A DNA stretch of 64,000 nucleotides from Nitrospirota bacterium (GCA_021840255.1 JAKBYX010000009.1:33581-97580), one strand, 5' to 3'; positions 49,287 through 58,632 are shown, counted from the stretch's first letter. The notes: generated by a model from the sequence alone, not told the origin. Program-made: numbers and translations.

Positions 49287-52057
49287 AAAGGGGCCCATCA
49301 GCTTCGCGGCCTCCCCTTTTTTTCATGCTCCTTACCGCTGCCGTATGCCTTCTGTATCCAGGCCCGGCGAAAGGTGACATTTCAGCCGGGACCTGGGCGG
49401 GGGGAAGCGGCAGAGAGCATAATATATGCCTGGCAAAAAATAAAAAAGAAAATAAAAATATTCTTGACCGGGAAAGCATTTTGCCCATTATTCAGAACGG
49501 GCAGGCCGGATTCGAAAAAAATATGGGGCAGGCCTCCCGCAAGGTGAAGTTCCTTTCAAGGGAAGACGGGTATCTGGTCTTCTTCGACGCAAAAGGCGCA
49601 TCAATTTTCTTTTCCGGACAGCCGCGCGCAAAAGAAAAAGAAGCAAACAAAAAAGCACGCGCAGGTGCGTTAAGGGCAAACACCCGCCCCAAAAAAATAA
49701 GAAGAAAATTAAACGGCATGCTGCGGATGGATTTCGAGGGAGCGGCTGGACGGACCATGCTGGCCGGCGCAGGAAGGCTTACCGGCACGACCAACTATCT
49801 AAGGGGCAGGGACCCTTCAAAATGGATCACTTCCGTCCCAAGCTATAATAAGCTGTATTACCAGGGGCTATATCCCGGAATATGCGCCATTTTTTCGGCT
49901 GGCACCCCGGCGGGCTTCGAAAAAAACAACCAGACAAAGATATTTCAGGCGGATTTCATCTTGCAACCCGGAGCGGACCCCGGCAGGATCAGGCTCCATT
50001 TCCCGGGCTCCAAACTCTCCGTGGACAAAACTGGTGACCTCATCGTCTTTACCCCCGGCATAAAAGCGCTTTTTCTAAAACCATGCATATACCAGGAGGG
50101 CGCAGGCAACAGAAAAGTTTTCATAGAAGGTGGGTTCGTCCTTGAAGGGAAAAACAGGGCCGCTTTCCGGATCGCAAGATACGATAAAAAAAGACCCCTC
50201 GTAATAGACCCTCAACTCCTGTTCTCCACCTTTTACGGAGGCGGCGCGCAGGACCAGGGGCAGGGCATAGCCGTGGATTCAAGCGGCAACATCTACGTAA
50301 CGGGTTATACTTCTTCGCCGGATTTCCCGCTGGCAAGCAATAACAGGCCCTTCTCCGGCCAAACCGATGCCTTTGTAACGAAGATAAGCCTGTCTCCCAC
50401 TCCCCACGTCGTATACTCCACCCTTCTGGGCGGCAGCGCGGCCGCTCAAGCCAATGCCATCGCCGTGGACCGTCTGGGGGATGCCTTCATAACGGGCTTT
50501 ACCAGTTCGACCAATTTCCCATTGGCCTCGCCGCTGCAGGCTTCTCTTTCGGGCAGCCGGGACATATTCATAACGGAGCTTTCCTCGGACGGACGCACTA
50601 TACTGTACTCCACATATTTTGGCGGGAGCGCGGACGATGAAGCCAACGGGATCGCGCTTGACACATCGGGCAATATCCTCATCACGGGGTTTGCCACCTC
50701 CAGTGATTTTCCTATCTCTCAGAATTCCCCCCTTGCCAGGCCATCAGCCACAGACGCCTTTGCGGCCAAGATACTGGCTGGCGGTTCGCAACTGGGATAC
50801 TCCGTACTCCTTGGCGGAGCTGGCAATGACACCGGTGCGGGCATTGCGGCGGACGCATCGGGCAATGCGTATGTCACTGGTTCGACAAGCTCCCTGGACT
50901 TCCCGACGGCAGACCCAAGACAGGCGGCGTTGCTCGGGGCACAAAACGCCTTTCTTACCAAGCTGGACCCCAGTGGGAAGATAGTTTTTTCCACTTACCA
51001 CGGTGGCGGGTCAAACGACGGGGCAGCGGCAATAGCGCTGGACGCCCTTGGAAACGCTTATATCACCGGAAGCACCAACTCCCCTAACTTCCCGGTCCTG
51101 AACCCTATCCAGACTTACAGAGGAGGAAAAGACATCTTCGTCTCAAAGTTCAGCCCAAGCGGCGCCCTTCTCTATTCAACTTTTCTTGGGGGTTCGGCGG
51201 ACGATTCAGGCGCCGGCATCGCTGTGGACTCTTTTGGGAACGCGTTTGTCACCGGGCAGACGATATCCACCGACTTCCCGGTTAAAAACCAGGTGCAGGG
51301 CATTGCAGGGGGATTGAATGCGTTCGTGGAGGAAATAAATTCCGCAGGAAGCGCCCTTGTCTACTCCACCATTCTTGGGGGGAATTCCGATGATTCCGGC
51401 GCGGCCATAGCCGTTGACTCCGCCGGGGACGCCTTCGTCACAGGCAAAACGGATTCACCTGATTTCATAACCAAAAATGCCATAAGGGGTTACTCTGGCT
51501 CAACGGACGCCTTCATCTCCGGGATATCCAATCCGAACGCGCTCCCGTCCGCGCCGGCCCTCATAAGCCCCTCGAACGGACAGACCGGGCTCGGCACATC
51601 CGTCACCTTCACGTGGTCCAAATCCACAGACCCGGACGGGGACCCCGTGACATACCAGTTTTTCCTCTGCACGAACCAGACTTTCCAAAACTGCCCCCCA
51701 GTTCAGTTGGCCGGCAATAAAAGTTTCCAACTGGCCTTCAATGGAGTCCGGCTGGCCTCAGGCCGAAAAGGCGGTGGCGCTAGTGAAGATTCCATGTTTT
51801 CCATGGTATTATTTACGGCGGTCATATTCGAGGCAAAAAGGAGGAGGAAAGCGGTTTTGCTTCTTATTGCCGTGGCGCTTGTGGCTGGGATGGCGGCCGT
51901 ATCGTGCGGTGGCGGCGGCCAGGCACAGCCTTCGAACACGGTCCAGAAGAGCGTTACAGGCCTCCAGACCGGCACGACATATTTCTGGAAAGTGACAGCG
52001 CTTGACGGCAGGGGCGGGAGCGCGGATAGTGGCATCAATTCATTTTCCACTAAATGA
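49283..52057 (+). CDS. SBBP-repeat beta-propeller surface protein with interrupted FN3-like domain
   Basis: This 924-residue secreted protein has a signal peptide (about 1-34) and an N-terminal DUF7948-like region (about 65-310: GQAGFEKNMGQA, YNKLYYQGLYPGICAIF). Seven SBBP repeats follow, each with a G-I-A-x-D-x-x-G-N-x-Y-V-T-G-x-T-x-S-x-x-F-P core (about 325-750). The C-terminal fibronectin III-like domain (about 755-924) is interrupted near residues 815-885 by a segment with RRRKAVLLLIAVALVAGM and a lipobox-like VSCGGGG. The role is probably extracellular, perhaps adhesive. It is coupled to the genes on both sides by ATGA overlaps. Confidence 0.85.
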   Translation: MKRGPSASRPPLFFMLLTAAVCLLYPGPAKGDISAGTWAGGSGREHNICLAKNKKENKNILDRESILPIIQNGQAGFEKNMGQASRKVKFLSREDGYLVFFDAKGASIFFSGQPRAKEKEANKKARAGALRANTRPKKIRRKLNGMLRMDFEGAAGRTMLAGAGRLTGTTNYLRGRDPSKWITSVPSYNKLYYQGLYPGICAIFSAGTPAGFEKNNQTKIFQADFILQPGADPGRIRLHFPGSKLSVDKTGDLIVFTPGIKALFLKPCIYQEGAGNRKVFIEGGFVLEGKNRAAFRIARYDKKRPLVIDPQLLFSTFYGGGAQDQGQGIAVDSSGNIYVTGYTSSPDFPLASNNRPFSGQTDAFVTKISLSPTPHVVYSTLLGGSAAAQANAIAVDRLGDAFITGFTSSTNFPLASPLQASLSGSRDIFITELSSDGRTILYSTYFGGSADDEANGIALDTSGNILITGFATSSDFPISQNSPLARPSATDAFAAKILAGGSQLGYSVLLGGAGNDTGAGIAADASGNAYVTGSTSSLDFPTADPRQAALLGAQNAFLTKLDPSGKIVFSTYHGGGSNDGAAAIALDALGNAYITGSTNSPNFPVLNPIQTYRGGKDIFVSKFSPSGALLYSTFLGGSADDSGAGIAVDSFGNAFVTGQTISTDFPVKNQVQGIAGGLNAFVEEINSAGSALVYSTILGGNSDDSGAAIAVDSAGDAFVTGKTDSPDFITKNAIRGYSGSTDAFISGISNPNALPSAPALISPSNGQTGLGTSVTFTWSKSTDPDGDPVTYQFFLCTNQTFQNCPPVQLAGNKSFQLAFNGVRLASGRKGGGASEDSMFSMVLFTAVIFEAKRRRKAVLLLIAVALVAGMAAVSCGGGGQAQPSNTVQKSVTGLQTGTTYFWKVTALDGRGGSADSGINSFSTK

Positions 52058-52740
52058 AAATCGAAATATCGCTGCTCGTCATTGAATCCGTCCTTCTTCT
52101 TTTCACCATACTGTTGCTTTTGGACAGCATAAAAGAAGGCCGGAGCAGGTCAAAGCTCCTGCTGGAGGTGGAAAGGGCAACAAAGGCCTTCACCAGGATC
52201 GAATATTTCCTTGCGGTTGTTGATTCCATGTCTGACGCCAGACGCGAGGTTGAGGGGCTCATCACCGGGAGGCATCCGGGCCACATCGACAAGAAGCGGA
52301 CGGATGACATACTAAACGCCATAGAGAAAGCGGCGAGGAATGGAGTGAGCGTGAAATATCTCCTGCCGCGTTTCCATGACCGTCTGTACATGGGCAGCCT
52401 CTATGCGAAGGCAGGGGCCGAAGTGAGGTACGGCGGCTGCCCGATCCTCCATGATCTGAGATACATGACGGTAGACGACCGCATGACGGTGATAGGGATC
52501 CCGGAGGACAGCGAAAAGGAGGCCACTAAAAAAGGCTTCCAGATCGTGTCCGAAGGGCTCACTTCCATACTCAGGGAGCATTTCAACCACTGCTGGAGCT
52601 CCGCAATTTCTTACGAGGAATATATGAAAGAGGTCATAAGACAGACAAAGGCCTCGCCCAGGCACCTTGCGCTTGAACTAAAGATCGAAGAAAAAGAGAT
52701 AGAGAAGTTTTATGACGGCTCAGATGAGCCGGAACAATGA
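52054..52740 (+). CDS. Membrane-anchored PLD-like / TrmB-C-like domain protein
   Basis: This 228-residue protein has an N-terminal membrane helix (about 5-25), a coiled-coil stretch and then a domain (about 60-190). The domain resembles the phospholipase-D-like or TrmB-type effector region (ILNAIEKAARNGVSVKYLLP, HDLRYMTVDDRMTVIGIPED). There is no complete HKD motif, so catalysis is doubtful. It is coupled to the SBBP gene by ATGA. The function is unknown. Confidence 0.7.
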   Translation: MKIEISLLVIESVLLLFTILLLLDSIKEGRSRSKLLLEVERATKAFTRIEYFLAVVDSMSDARREVEGLITGRHPGHIDKKRTDDILNAIEKAARNGVSVKYLLPRFHDRLYMGSLYAKAGAEVRYGGCPILHDLRYMTVDDRMTVIGIPEDSEKEATKKGFQIVSEGLTSILREHFNHCWSSAISYEEYMKEVIRQTKASPRHLALELKIEEKEIEKFYDGSDEPEQ

Positions 52741-52767
52741 TACCTCCCGTTTCAAAAACTCCTCTAT

Positions 52768-53190
52768 TCAAAAAGTAAGGTTCATGTCCGCAGGCACCAT
52801 GATTTCCTTATAATATGTCGCGGGATTTGCCAACTCCACGCCCTCAACAAAATCTTCCTTCTTCATGCCAAAAAGAGGGACATTGAGCGGACAGGCGAGC
52901 AGCTGCGCCCCTTCCTTATATAGCATGAAAAGCAGTTCCTCGGCTGTGGGAAGCTCCATCTCTTCCATTCTCTTCATTACCGCATCTCCCATTTCTTCCG
53001 GCTGGCCGGGCAGGCACTTAAGTCGATTTACTTTGTCCTTATGGATAGCATTCACGCCGCGCGAGCCAAAAAAAAGAGTTACTTTCGACCCCTCTCTAAG
53101 CAGACTAAGCGCTGTCATAAGTGCATTGTAAACCTGGCAGAGTTCATCATGAAAACACATTACCGATACGTTTTTTGTAATCTTTGTCAT
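52768..53190 (-). CDS. DsrE family protein
   Basis: This 140-residue protein has a DsrE/F-like fold: VSVMCFHDELCQVYNALMTA, KVTLFFGSRGVNAIHKDKVN, then GAQLLACPLNVPLFGMKKED with a conserved-position Cys. The family includes sulfur-transfer and peroxiredoxin-like proteins; which role applies here is unclear. It stands alone. A second sulfur-relay candidate, the TusA-like protein, is in the isc operon. Confidence 0.82.
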   Translation of the reverse strand: MTKITKNVSVMCFHDELCQVYNALMTALSLLREGSKVTLFFGSRGVNAIHKDKVNRLKCLPGQPEEMGDAVMKRMEEMELPTAEELLFMLYKEGAQLLACPLNVPLFGMKKEDFVEGVELANPATYYKEIMVPADMNLTF

Positions 53191-53313
53191 GGCGTGGCCC
53201 CTTTCGGTTCGAATTCCGATGTCCGGTTTCCCAGTTCCCGTTTCCCTTTATTAATATCGCCCTCCTAAAACATAAAAACATTAGCATGTTTGCATGTATA
53301 TGTCAAATGAAGG

Positions 53314-53886
53314 TTAGTCAGCATCATTTTCCTGCTCTTTTTTACATTCGGACGGGCCGGGTTCCGCAGCCCGGCTCCTCCGGATAAACAATTGGCTTAT
53401 TTTGCCTTCACCCAGCACCCGCTCTAATTCCCTGAAAGCAAAGAAGGGAATAAAGGCAAAAAATACTACCAGTGCACTGGCAAGAAATTCGTACCGGCGT
53501 TCGCTTGCCAGCTCTGATAGGCCTCCTGCCAGGCCTTTACCATGGAGCAATCCGCGTATCGTGGACTCGATAACACTAAAGAGCGCAACCCACAGGGTAA
53601 ACACAACCGTCTTGTATAAGGTTGGAAAGATCAAAGGCTTATCTTCTATCCTTCTGCCAAGGCGCAAAACATTCCCAATCATAATGATCTTTGCCAGGAC
53701 CAGTGCTTTGATCAGGCTGACCCCGTATTGCCCGTAGCTGATTTGATAATGTGCAAGTATCAACCTGCGGTAAGTAGTAAAAACACTGAAAAAAAGGGTA
53801 AGATATGCGGCATTTATCAGATACTCTATCATTTCGCGGGCTAGTTTTTGTTTCCAGCCAATCTTTTTTTTACCCATATCGGCCAT
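53314..53886 (-). CDS. Hypothetical inner-membrane protein
   Basis: I do not recognise a firm family for this 190-residue protein. Four hydrophobic segments are predicted (about 20-40, 60-78, 90-110, 135-155), with basic cytoplasmic ends and a polar C-terminal tail rich in Glu and Ser. It lies alone between dsrE and the tRNA-Leu gene. The start could be ATG 53886 or 53877. Confidence 0.7.
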   Translation of the reverse strand: MADMGKKKIGWKQKLAREMIEYLINAAYLTLFFSVFTTYRRLILAHYQISYGQYGVSLIKALVLAKIIMIGNVLRLGRRIEDKPLIFPTLYKTVVFTLWVALFSVIESTIRGLLHGKGLAGGLSELASERRYEFLASALVVFFAFIPFFAFRELERVLGEGKISQLFIRRSRAAEPGPSECKKEQENDAD

Positions 53887-54165
53887 CTGAACATCATGCT
53901 CCTCTCTTATGTGGCCACGCAGACTCAGAGAACACCGGGTAGTAATGAGATGTGTTCTTCTTCGGGCACTTACCTGCTTGCATCTGACGTCGTGAAAGCC
54001 TTTGTTCTCCTATCAAAAAGATAGCATGGCCTTCCATGTTTGAGAAGAATTCGTGAAATTCTCCTGAATATTCTGTCCAGACGGTTGCCCCTCCACTATT
54101 ACATCAGCTTGCCGCTCTCTTCTGCTTTCCGACGCTGCAATCTGCTACAATAAAGGCTGCTTTTG
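53887..54165. other. Intergenic region without a supported gene
   Basis: This gap lies between the hypothetical membrane protein and the tRNA-Leu promoter. I see no coding sequence, RNA gene or repeat that I can support. The base composition is slightly AT-rich with scattered pyrimidine tracts. Confidence 0.45.
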
Positions 54166-54195
54166 TTGACGGCTTTTCAAAAAATTCTTTAAAAT
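54166..54195 (+). promoter_or_regulatory. Promoter of tRNA-Leu
   Basis: TTGACG (54166-54171) is followed after 18 bp by TAAAAT (54190-54195). The expected transcription start (about 54202) is within a base or two of the mature tRNA 5' end at 54203. Confidence 0.55.
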
Positions 54196-54202
54196 CAACC
54201 AA

Positions 54203-54286
54203 GCCGGAGTGGCGGAATTGGCAGACGCAAGGGACTTAAAATCCCTCGGGGGAAACCCCGCACGGGTTCGAATCCCGTCTCCGGCA
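54203..54286 (+). tRNA. tRNA-Leu (anticodon UAA)
   Basis: The cloverleaf is complete. The acceptor stem is GCCGGAG / CTCCGGC, the anticodon stem is GGGA / TCCC with loop CTTAAAA (anticodon TAA at 54237-54239), and there is a long type II variable arm (GGGGGAAACCCC). The T arm GGGTTCGAATCCC is standard. The discriminator is A and CCA is not encoded. A long variable arm and A73 fit leucine. Confidence 0.97.
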
Positions 54287-54494
54287 TTTCTTTATTTTTG
54301 GACTTCTGCGATAAGCCGCTTCGCATAAAAGATATCAATCCCCCTTTGCCCAAAACATCACCCCAAAAAAAGCAGCCTTGACTTAATCCCCACAAGTGTT
54401 AATTTGGAAACATGGAACCAGATTTTTTCTTTAGTTCAATTTTCATCCACAAAGAGATTTTTTCCTAGAAAACCGGACTCGACGAAAGGATGCC

Positions 54495-55898
54495 ATGGAC
54501 ATTAAAAAAATCGCTTTCATTGAGGCCGGTTCAACCGGTTTTCAGTTGCTTGGCAAATACGCGATGTCCAGGGTCGGAAGCGCGCTTCTGGCGACAATGC
54601 TGGCCGGACGGGGCTATCAGGTAAAGGCCTTTATTGAAAACATCGCCCCCGTGGATTGGGATTTCGTAGAAGGCTGCGATATGGTCTGCATTTCGGCCCT
54701 TACCAACACTGTGATGCGGGCATACACTATAGCGGAAAGAGTCAAGAGAATGGACATACCCGTCGTCATGGGCGGAGTGCACCCCACGTTCATGCCCAAT
54801 GAAGCCTTGGAGCATGCCGGCTTCGTTATACGGGGAGAGGGGGAACGGGCATTGGCCGGCCTGATCGAATCCCTGGCTACAGGCAGTCCTCCGCTTGCCC
54901 GGATCGCAGGTCTCTCATACAGGGAAAAAGGAGGGAACACCGTCCATAACCCGCAAGGGCCTCTTCTGGACGAGTACGGCTTGAACGCCCTTCCGGTCCC
55001 TGATTTCACGCTCGTTCATGGCTGGAAGCCCTCCTTTATATACCCGGTGTCCACTTCCAGGGGCTGCCCGTTCGAATGCAGTTTCTGCTCGGTGGTGCCG
55101 ATGTTCGGCAGAAAATACAGGTTCAGATCGGTTGAAAGAGTGCTCTCCGAGCTCAAGTTCATCTGTGGTATAAACCACGGCACGAAATTTTTTGTGGACG
55201 ACAATTTCACTGCCGACAAGCGGAGGTCCAAAGAACTGCTACGCGCCATCATAGAGGAAAAACTGGGCCAGACATGGGTTGTGCAGGCAAGAACAGACGT
55301 AGCACGGGACCCCGAACTGCTGAAGCTGATGGCGGATGCCGGCGTGCATACGATCTATGTCGGTTTTGAGTCCATTAATCCAGGCACACTGGAGCGGTAC
55401 AACAAAAAGCAGGGGCTCAAAGACATCGAAAACTGCATCGGGGCTGTAAGAGAGCACGGCATGCACATCCATGGGATGTTCGTGCTCGGAGCGGACACGG
55501 ACAGCACCGATACCATACGGCAGACTCTCGATTTCGCCATCAGGAACGATTTGGATACTATCCAGATAATAGCTCTGACGCCGCTTCCGGGCACAAAAAT
55601 ATTCGATGAGATGCGGGGCGCGGGCAGGATACTGCACACGGACTGGAGCAAATACAACCTTCAGCACGTCGTATTCAAACCTGCACAGATGAGCGCGGCA
55701 ACTTTACAGCTCGAAACTAGCAAGGCAAATGTTCAGTTTTACTCCTGGAAATATATCTTAAAGCGGCTTGCCAGGCTTGATCTCCACTATGCCGCGGCTG
55801 GCCTTTTCGGAAGAAGGATAATGACGCAAACACTGAGAGATTCCATTAAATATGTTGAAAAACTGACCCTCCTGCGGGACACAAACACGTCTTATTGA
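54495..55898 (+). CDS. B12-binding radical SAM protein
   Basis: This 467-residue protein has an N-terminal cobalamin-binding Rossmann domain (about 1-135). It includes DMVCISALTNTVMRAYTIAE and VVMGGVHPTFMPNEAL. A radical SAM core (about 180-400) follows with the [4Fe-4S] motif RGCPFECSFCSV. It belongs to the BchE/HpnP-like class that methylates or rearranges lipids, pigments or other small molecules. The product is unknown. It stands alone, behind a GAAAGGATG ribosome site. No peptide precursor gene was found beside it, so a RiPP role is not supported. Confidence 0.9.
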   Translation: MDIKKIAFIEAGSTGFQLLGKYAMSRVGSALLATMLAGRGYQVKAFIENIAPVDWDFVEGCDMVCISALTNTVMRAYTIAERVKRMDIPVVMGGVHPTFMPNEALEHAGFVIRGEGERALAGLIESLATGSPPLARIAGLSYREKGGNTVHNPQGPLLDEYGLNALPVPDFTLVHGWKPSFIYPVSTSRGCPFECSFCSVVPMFGRKYRFRSVERVLSELKFICGINHGTKFFVDDNFTADKRRSKELLRAIIEEKLGQTWVVQARTDVARDPELLKLMADAGVHTIYVGFESINPGTLERYNKKQGLKDIENCIGAVREHGMHIHGMFVLGADTDSTDTIRQTLDFAIRNDLDTIQIIALTPLPGTKIFDEMRGAGRILHTDWSKYNLQHVVFKPAQMSAATLQLETSKANVQFYSWKYILKRLARLDLHYAAAGLFGRRIMTQTLRDSIKYVEKLTLLRDTNTSY

Positions 55899-55918
55899 TC
55901 ATGCCGCAAGCATCAGGT

Positions 55919-56317
55919 TCAGCGGACCTGTTTTCTTTCCTGCTCCATTTCCAAATCAAGACGTTCCAGCCGGTCCAGGGAGTCTTTCAACTGCCTGTTC
56001 GTTTTTGTAAGTTGGCTGGTCCTTTGCCGGGATTCGTTCAGCCTCCGCAGCACTGCGATCCAGTCCTTTATTTCATCGGTACCTGCGCCAGCCGGGCTGG
56101 AAGAAAGGTATAGCTCGAATTCCTTTAATGCCTTCCTGTAATCGGGTCTTTTATAAGAGCAATAGAACCTCGCAAGATCGAGATGCCGCCTTGCGGCCGC
56201 GGATGGAATTTTTTCTTTTTCTTTGACCGTCCTGTTCGCGGTCGCGCAGCCGGACAGCGCTATTGCCAGAAGGGACAGGACTAAAACAAAAAAAATTGAT
56301 CCGGTGGCGGCTTTCAT
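55919..56317 (-). CDS. Small predicted lipoprotein with coiled-coil tail
   Basis: This 132-residue protein has a lipobox (LLAIALSGCATA, Cys near 24), a TPR-like helical pair (HLDLARFYCSYKRPDYRKAL) and a C-terminal coiled coil (about 90-130). It is coupled by ATGA to the upstream GGDEF sensor gene. It may be a partner of that sensor at the outer or inner membrane; no specific family is recognised. Confidence 0.78.
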   Translation of the reverse strand: MKAATGSIFFVLVLSLLAIALSGCATANRTVKEKEKIPSAAARRHLDLARFYCSYKRPDYRKALKEFELYLSSSPAGAGTDEIKDWIAVLRRLNESRQRTSQLTKTNRQLKDSLDRLERLDLEMEQERKQVR

Positions 56318-57699
56318 TTGCTTTGCCTGGCGGAGGCGCCCGGGATGGGACCCACGACCTTCGCGCCTGCCGCCCCGCTCTTGCTGTTCCTGCGCCCATC
56401 AACGACATATCCGCTGCCCGGGATGGACTTCGCATAGTTTTTCAGCTCCGCGGCCAGTTCTCCCATCTCTATCGGGCTCGTGAAACTGCGGTACTGGTTC
56501 GTGACGACTGCGATCGACAGCGTCAGTATCGGGAATTTCAATTCCTGTCCCTGGCGCGTCTTGCCCAATATGTAGCCTTTTTCCAGGTCGCAGGCGTCAT
56601 AAAAGCCGCGAATACTGCCGTCAAATGCCGCTATTATCCTGCCGCAAGTATCCGCGAAACGGGCCGGCGTGGTTATGAGAACAAAGTCATCCCCCCCTAT
56701 GTGGCCTATAAAGTCATCCGGGGCGCCCGCCTCGTCCACGCACCTGGCAATGATCTTGCCGGTGGCGCTGATGACCTCGCTGCCCCTCGCATAACCATAC
56801 CTGTCATTAAAGGCCTTGAAGTTATCCAGGTCAATATAGCAAAAAGCCAGGGGGCCTCCGGCCTCTATCCTCTTTTTAAGGACATTGTCTATGGCGATGT
56901 TGCCGGGGAGTCTGGTCAGCGGGTTTGCATCCAGTGACATCTCCTCCAGACACCTGAGTCTCCTTGTCATCTCGTTAAAGGCATCGGACAGATCGCCAAG
57001 CTCGTCCCCGCTGTTTATGCCGGGTACCAGATCGAATTTGCCTTCCGCTATCCTCCGGGTCGTCTGCTTCAGCTGTGATATCGGCCTTGCGATGGCCCTG
57101 GTAATGAGAACCGTCGCGCCGAGGCCGGCAAGAAGGCTTGCTATGCACAATATAAGGGCCCGCCTGGATGCGCTCCCGCTTATGCTGGATATCATCTTTA
57201 TCTTTGAATTACGGTCCTGGCGGGCCTCTATGGAGATGCCCGTGATCAGCCCCATAAGCTCCCGATGTTCCCCCGCGATGACGGAATCATATCTTTTTCT
57301 TTTCGCCGCCGCGTAAGAATGGTCCCTGAAATATTTGCCGCCTTTCGCAAACATGGCCGTATAGGCGGAATGCAGGGCAGCAATGCGGCCCGCGGGAACG
57401 CCTGGGGCCGTCCGGATCTTTTTTAGGAGCGCATCGAACTCCCTGCTCTTTTCCAGTGAAAGCGCGAGGACTTCGGGACTATGCAGGATCTCATACTGCC
57501 TGGAATAAAATTCCTGCGAAATGAGGGCATCATTCAGCCTGCCTGCGGTCTCAATAAGGGGGATATCGGTCCTTAGGATCTCATTATTGTTGCTTTTCAA
57601 TTTTTCAAGACTGTAGATGCCGAAAGCGGAGGTGGCAATGATCAGCAGGACCATAGTGAGATATCCAAGGAGCAATTTCCTGGCGATGCTAAGCTTCAT
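56314..57699 (-). CDS. Membrane sensor with HAMP and GGDEF domain
   Basis: This 461-residue protein has TM1 (about 10-28), a helical periplasmic sensor (about 30-180), TM2 (about 182-202) and a HAMP domain (about 203-255). A GGDEF domain (about 265-420) follows with signature GGDDF, where the usual fourth-position Glu is Asp. No RxxD inhibitory site precedes it. The family makes cyclic di-GMP, but the altered signature leaves activity uncertain. It heads a two-gene operon with a lipoprotein. Confidence 0.88.
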   Translation of the reverse strand: MKLSIARKLLLGYLTMVLLIIATSAFGIYSLEKLKSNNNEILRTDIPLIETAGRLNDALISQEFYSRQYEILHSPEVLALSLEKSREFDALLKKIRTAPGVPAGRIAALHSAYTAMFAKGGKYFRDHSYAAAKRKRYDSVIAGEHRELMGLITGISIEARQDRNSKIKMISSISGSASRRALILCIASLLAGLGATVLITRAIARPISQLKQTTRRIAEGKFDLVPGINSGDELGDLSDAFNEMTRRLRCLEEMSLDANPLTRLPGNIAIDNVLKKRIEAGGPLAFCYIDLDNFKAFNDRYGYARGSEVISATGKIIARCVDEAGAPDDFIGHIGGDDFVLITTPARFADTCGRIIAAFDGSIRGFYDACDLEKGYILGKTRQGQELKFPILTLSIAVVTNQYRSFTSPIEMGELAAELKNYAKSIPGSGYVVDGRRNSKSGAAGAKVVGPIPGASARQSK

Positions 57700-57888
57700 A
57701 AAGCGGTATCAATGAACGGCTTCTTTGATTTTTTGATTTCCGGCTAAAGCGCCCCTAAGCCCAAAACCACTTAAATTCATAGAAAAATACCTCAAATGAA
57801 TCTTTCACGCATGAGGAATGCACTGGTACCTGTTATTTTATAATGCATTCCGGGTTAAAATCCACATTCGCTATGGCGGCCGTCCGGC

Positions 57889-58311
57889 TTAAGCTCCAGA
57901 TATTTTCATTTTCATCTTTACCTTCATACCGTCAAACGTATGCTTTTTAAGGACATTCCTGAAATCTCTTCTGACCTCGACCCATACGGGATGTACGGGG
58001 CAGTTGCCCCCCCGCCCGCACAGTGTGCGGTCAAGAACGCAGACGTTCAGTGCGATCTCGCCTTCCGAAGCCTCCACTACATCAAGCAGCGAGATATCCT
58101 TCGGATTTTTTGCAAGCTGGAAGCCGCCCTTTATGCCCCGGAATGATCTCACAAGAGACGCGCGGACCAGTTTTTGCAGGATCTTAGCCAGGAAACTCCT
58201 GGGGATTTCCATTTCCCTGGCGATCTCGTCTATCATGGAGATCTTATCCGCTTGCCCAGCGAGATATGACACGCATCTTATCGCGTAATCAGATTCGCGT
58301 GTAATTTCCAT
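57889..58311 (-). CDS. Rrf2-family transcriptional regulator at the end of the cbb3 accessory cluster
   Basis: This 140-residue Rrf2 winged-helix protein contains YAIRCVSYLAGQADKISMID in the wing and helix region. Three Cys in the pattern C-X6-C-X5-C (NVCVLDRTLCGRGGNCPVH), followed by His, suggest a redox- or NO-sensing Fe-S cluster. It lies downstream of ccoS on the same strand and probably regulates oxidase or respiratory genes. The ATG has no clear ribosome site. It is distinct from the IscR-like protein at 4358. Confidence 0.9.
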   Translation of the reverse strand: MEITRESDYAIRCVSYLAGQADKISMIDEIAREMEIPRSFLAKILQKLVRASLVRSFRGIKGGFQLAKNPKDISLLDVVEASEGEIALNVCVLDRTLCGRGGNCPVHPVWVEVRRDFRNVLKKHTFDGMKVKMKMKISGA

Positions 58312-58409
58312 TTTTTCGCAGACTGCCTCTCCAAATAACCAGCGGGCGCATGCCCGTGCCCGGTTTGCAAAAGCACATAAAAAAATAAAAAAAACTTACT
58401 CCACGCATC

Positions 58410-58577
58410 CTAAGATTTTGGCCCGCCCTCAGGCCCGTCCTCATCATCGTCGAGCATCCTGTACTTTGCGCCCTCGATGTCGTCATATTGTCCGCTTTTG
58501 ACCGTCCATATAAAAAAGAGCCAGGCCGCGATCCCCAGCACCAGCGATACAACGATCAAAAAAAATATGGTCCACAT
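58410..58577 (-). CDS. ccoS: cbb3-type cytochrome oxidase assembly protein CcoS
   Basis: This 55-residue protein has one N-terminal membrane helix (MWTIFFLIVVSLVLGIAAWL), then WTVKSGQYDDIEGAKYRML and an acidic tail. W-(A/T)-V-(R/K)-S-G-Q-(F/Y)-D-D-(L/I)-E-G is the CcoS signature. CcoS is needed for cofactor insertion into cbb3 oxidase. It lies 55 bp after ccoI, its usual neighbour. Confidence 0.9.
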   Translation of the reverse strand: MWTIFFLIVVSLVLGIAAWLFFIWTVKSGQYDDIEGAKYRMLDDDEDGPEGGPKS

Positions 58578-58585
58578 GGCTAAAA

Positions 58586-58621
58586 ACCCCCGAAAATCAT
58601 GAGCCCCCGAAAAATCATGAT
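58586..58621. repeat. Short tandem duplication between ccoI and ccoS
   Basis: The sequence CCCCCGAAAATCATGA is repeated head to tail with one extra A in the second copy. It resembles other micro-duplications in this window. Confidence 0.6.
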
Positions 58622-58632
58622 CATGTCCCGGT

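Noticed and set aside
54495..55898. Radical SAM gene as part of a peptide natural-product cluster
   Set aside because: No precursor peptide, transporter or second maturase is adjacent; the neighbours are a tRNA and a signalling operon on the other strand.
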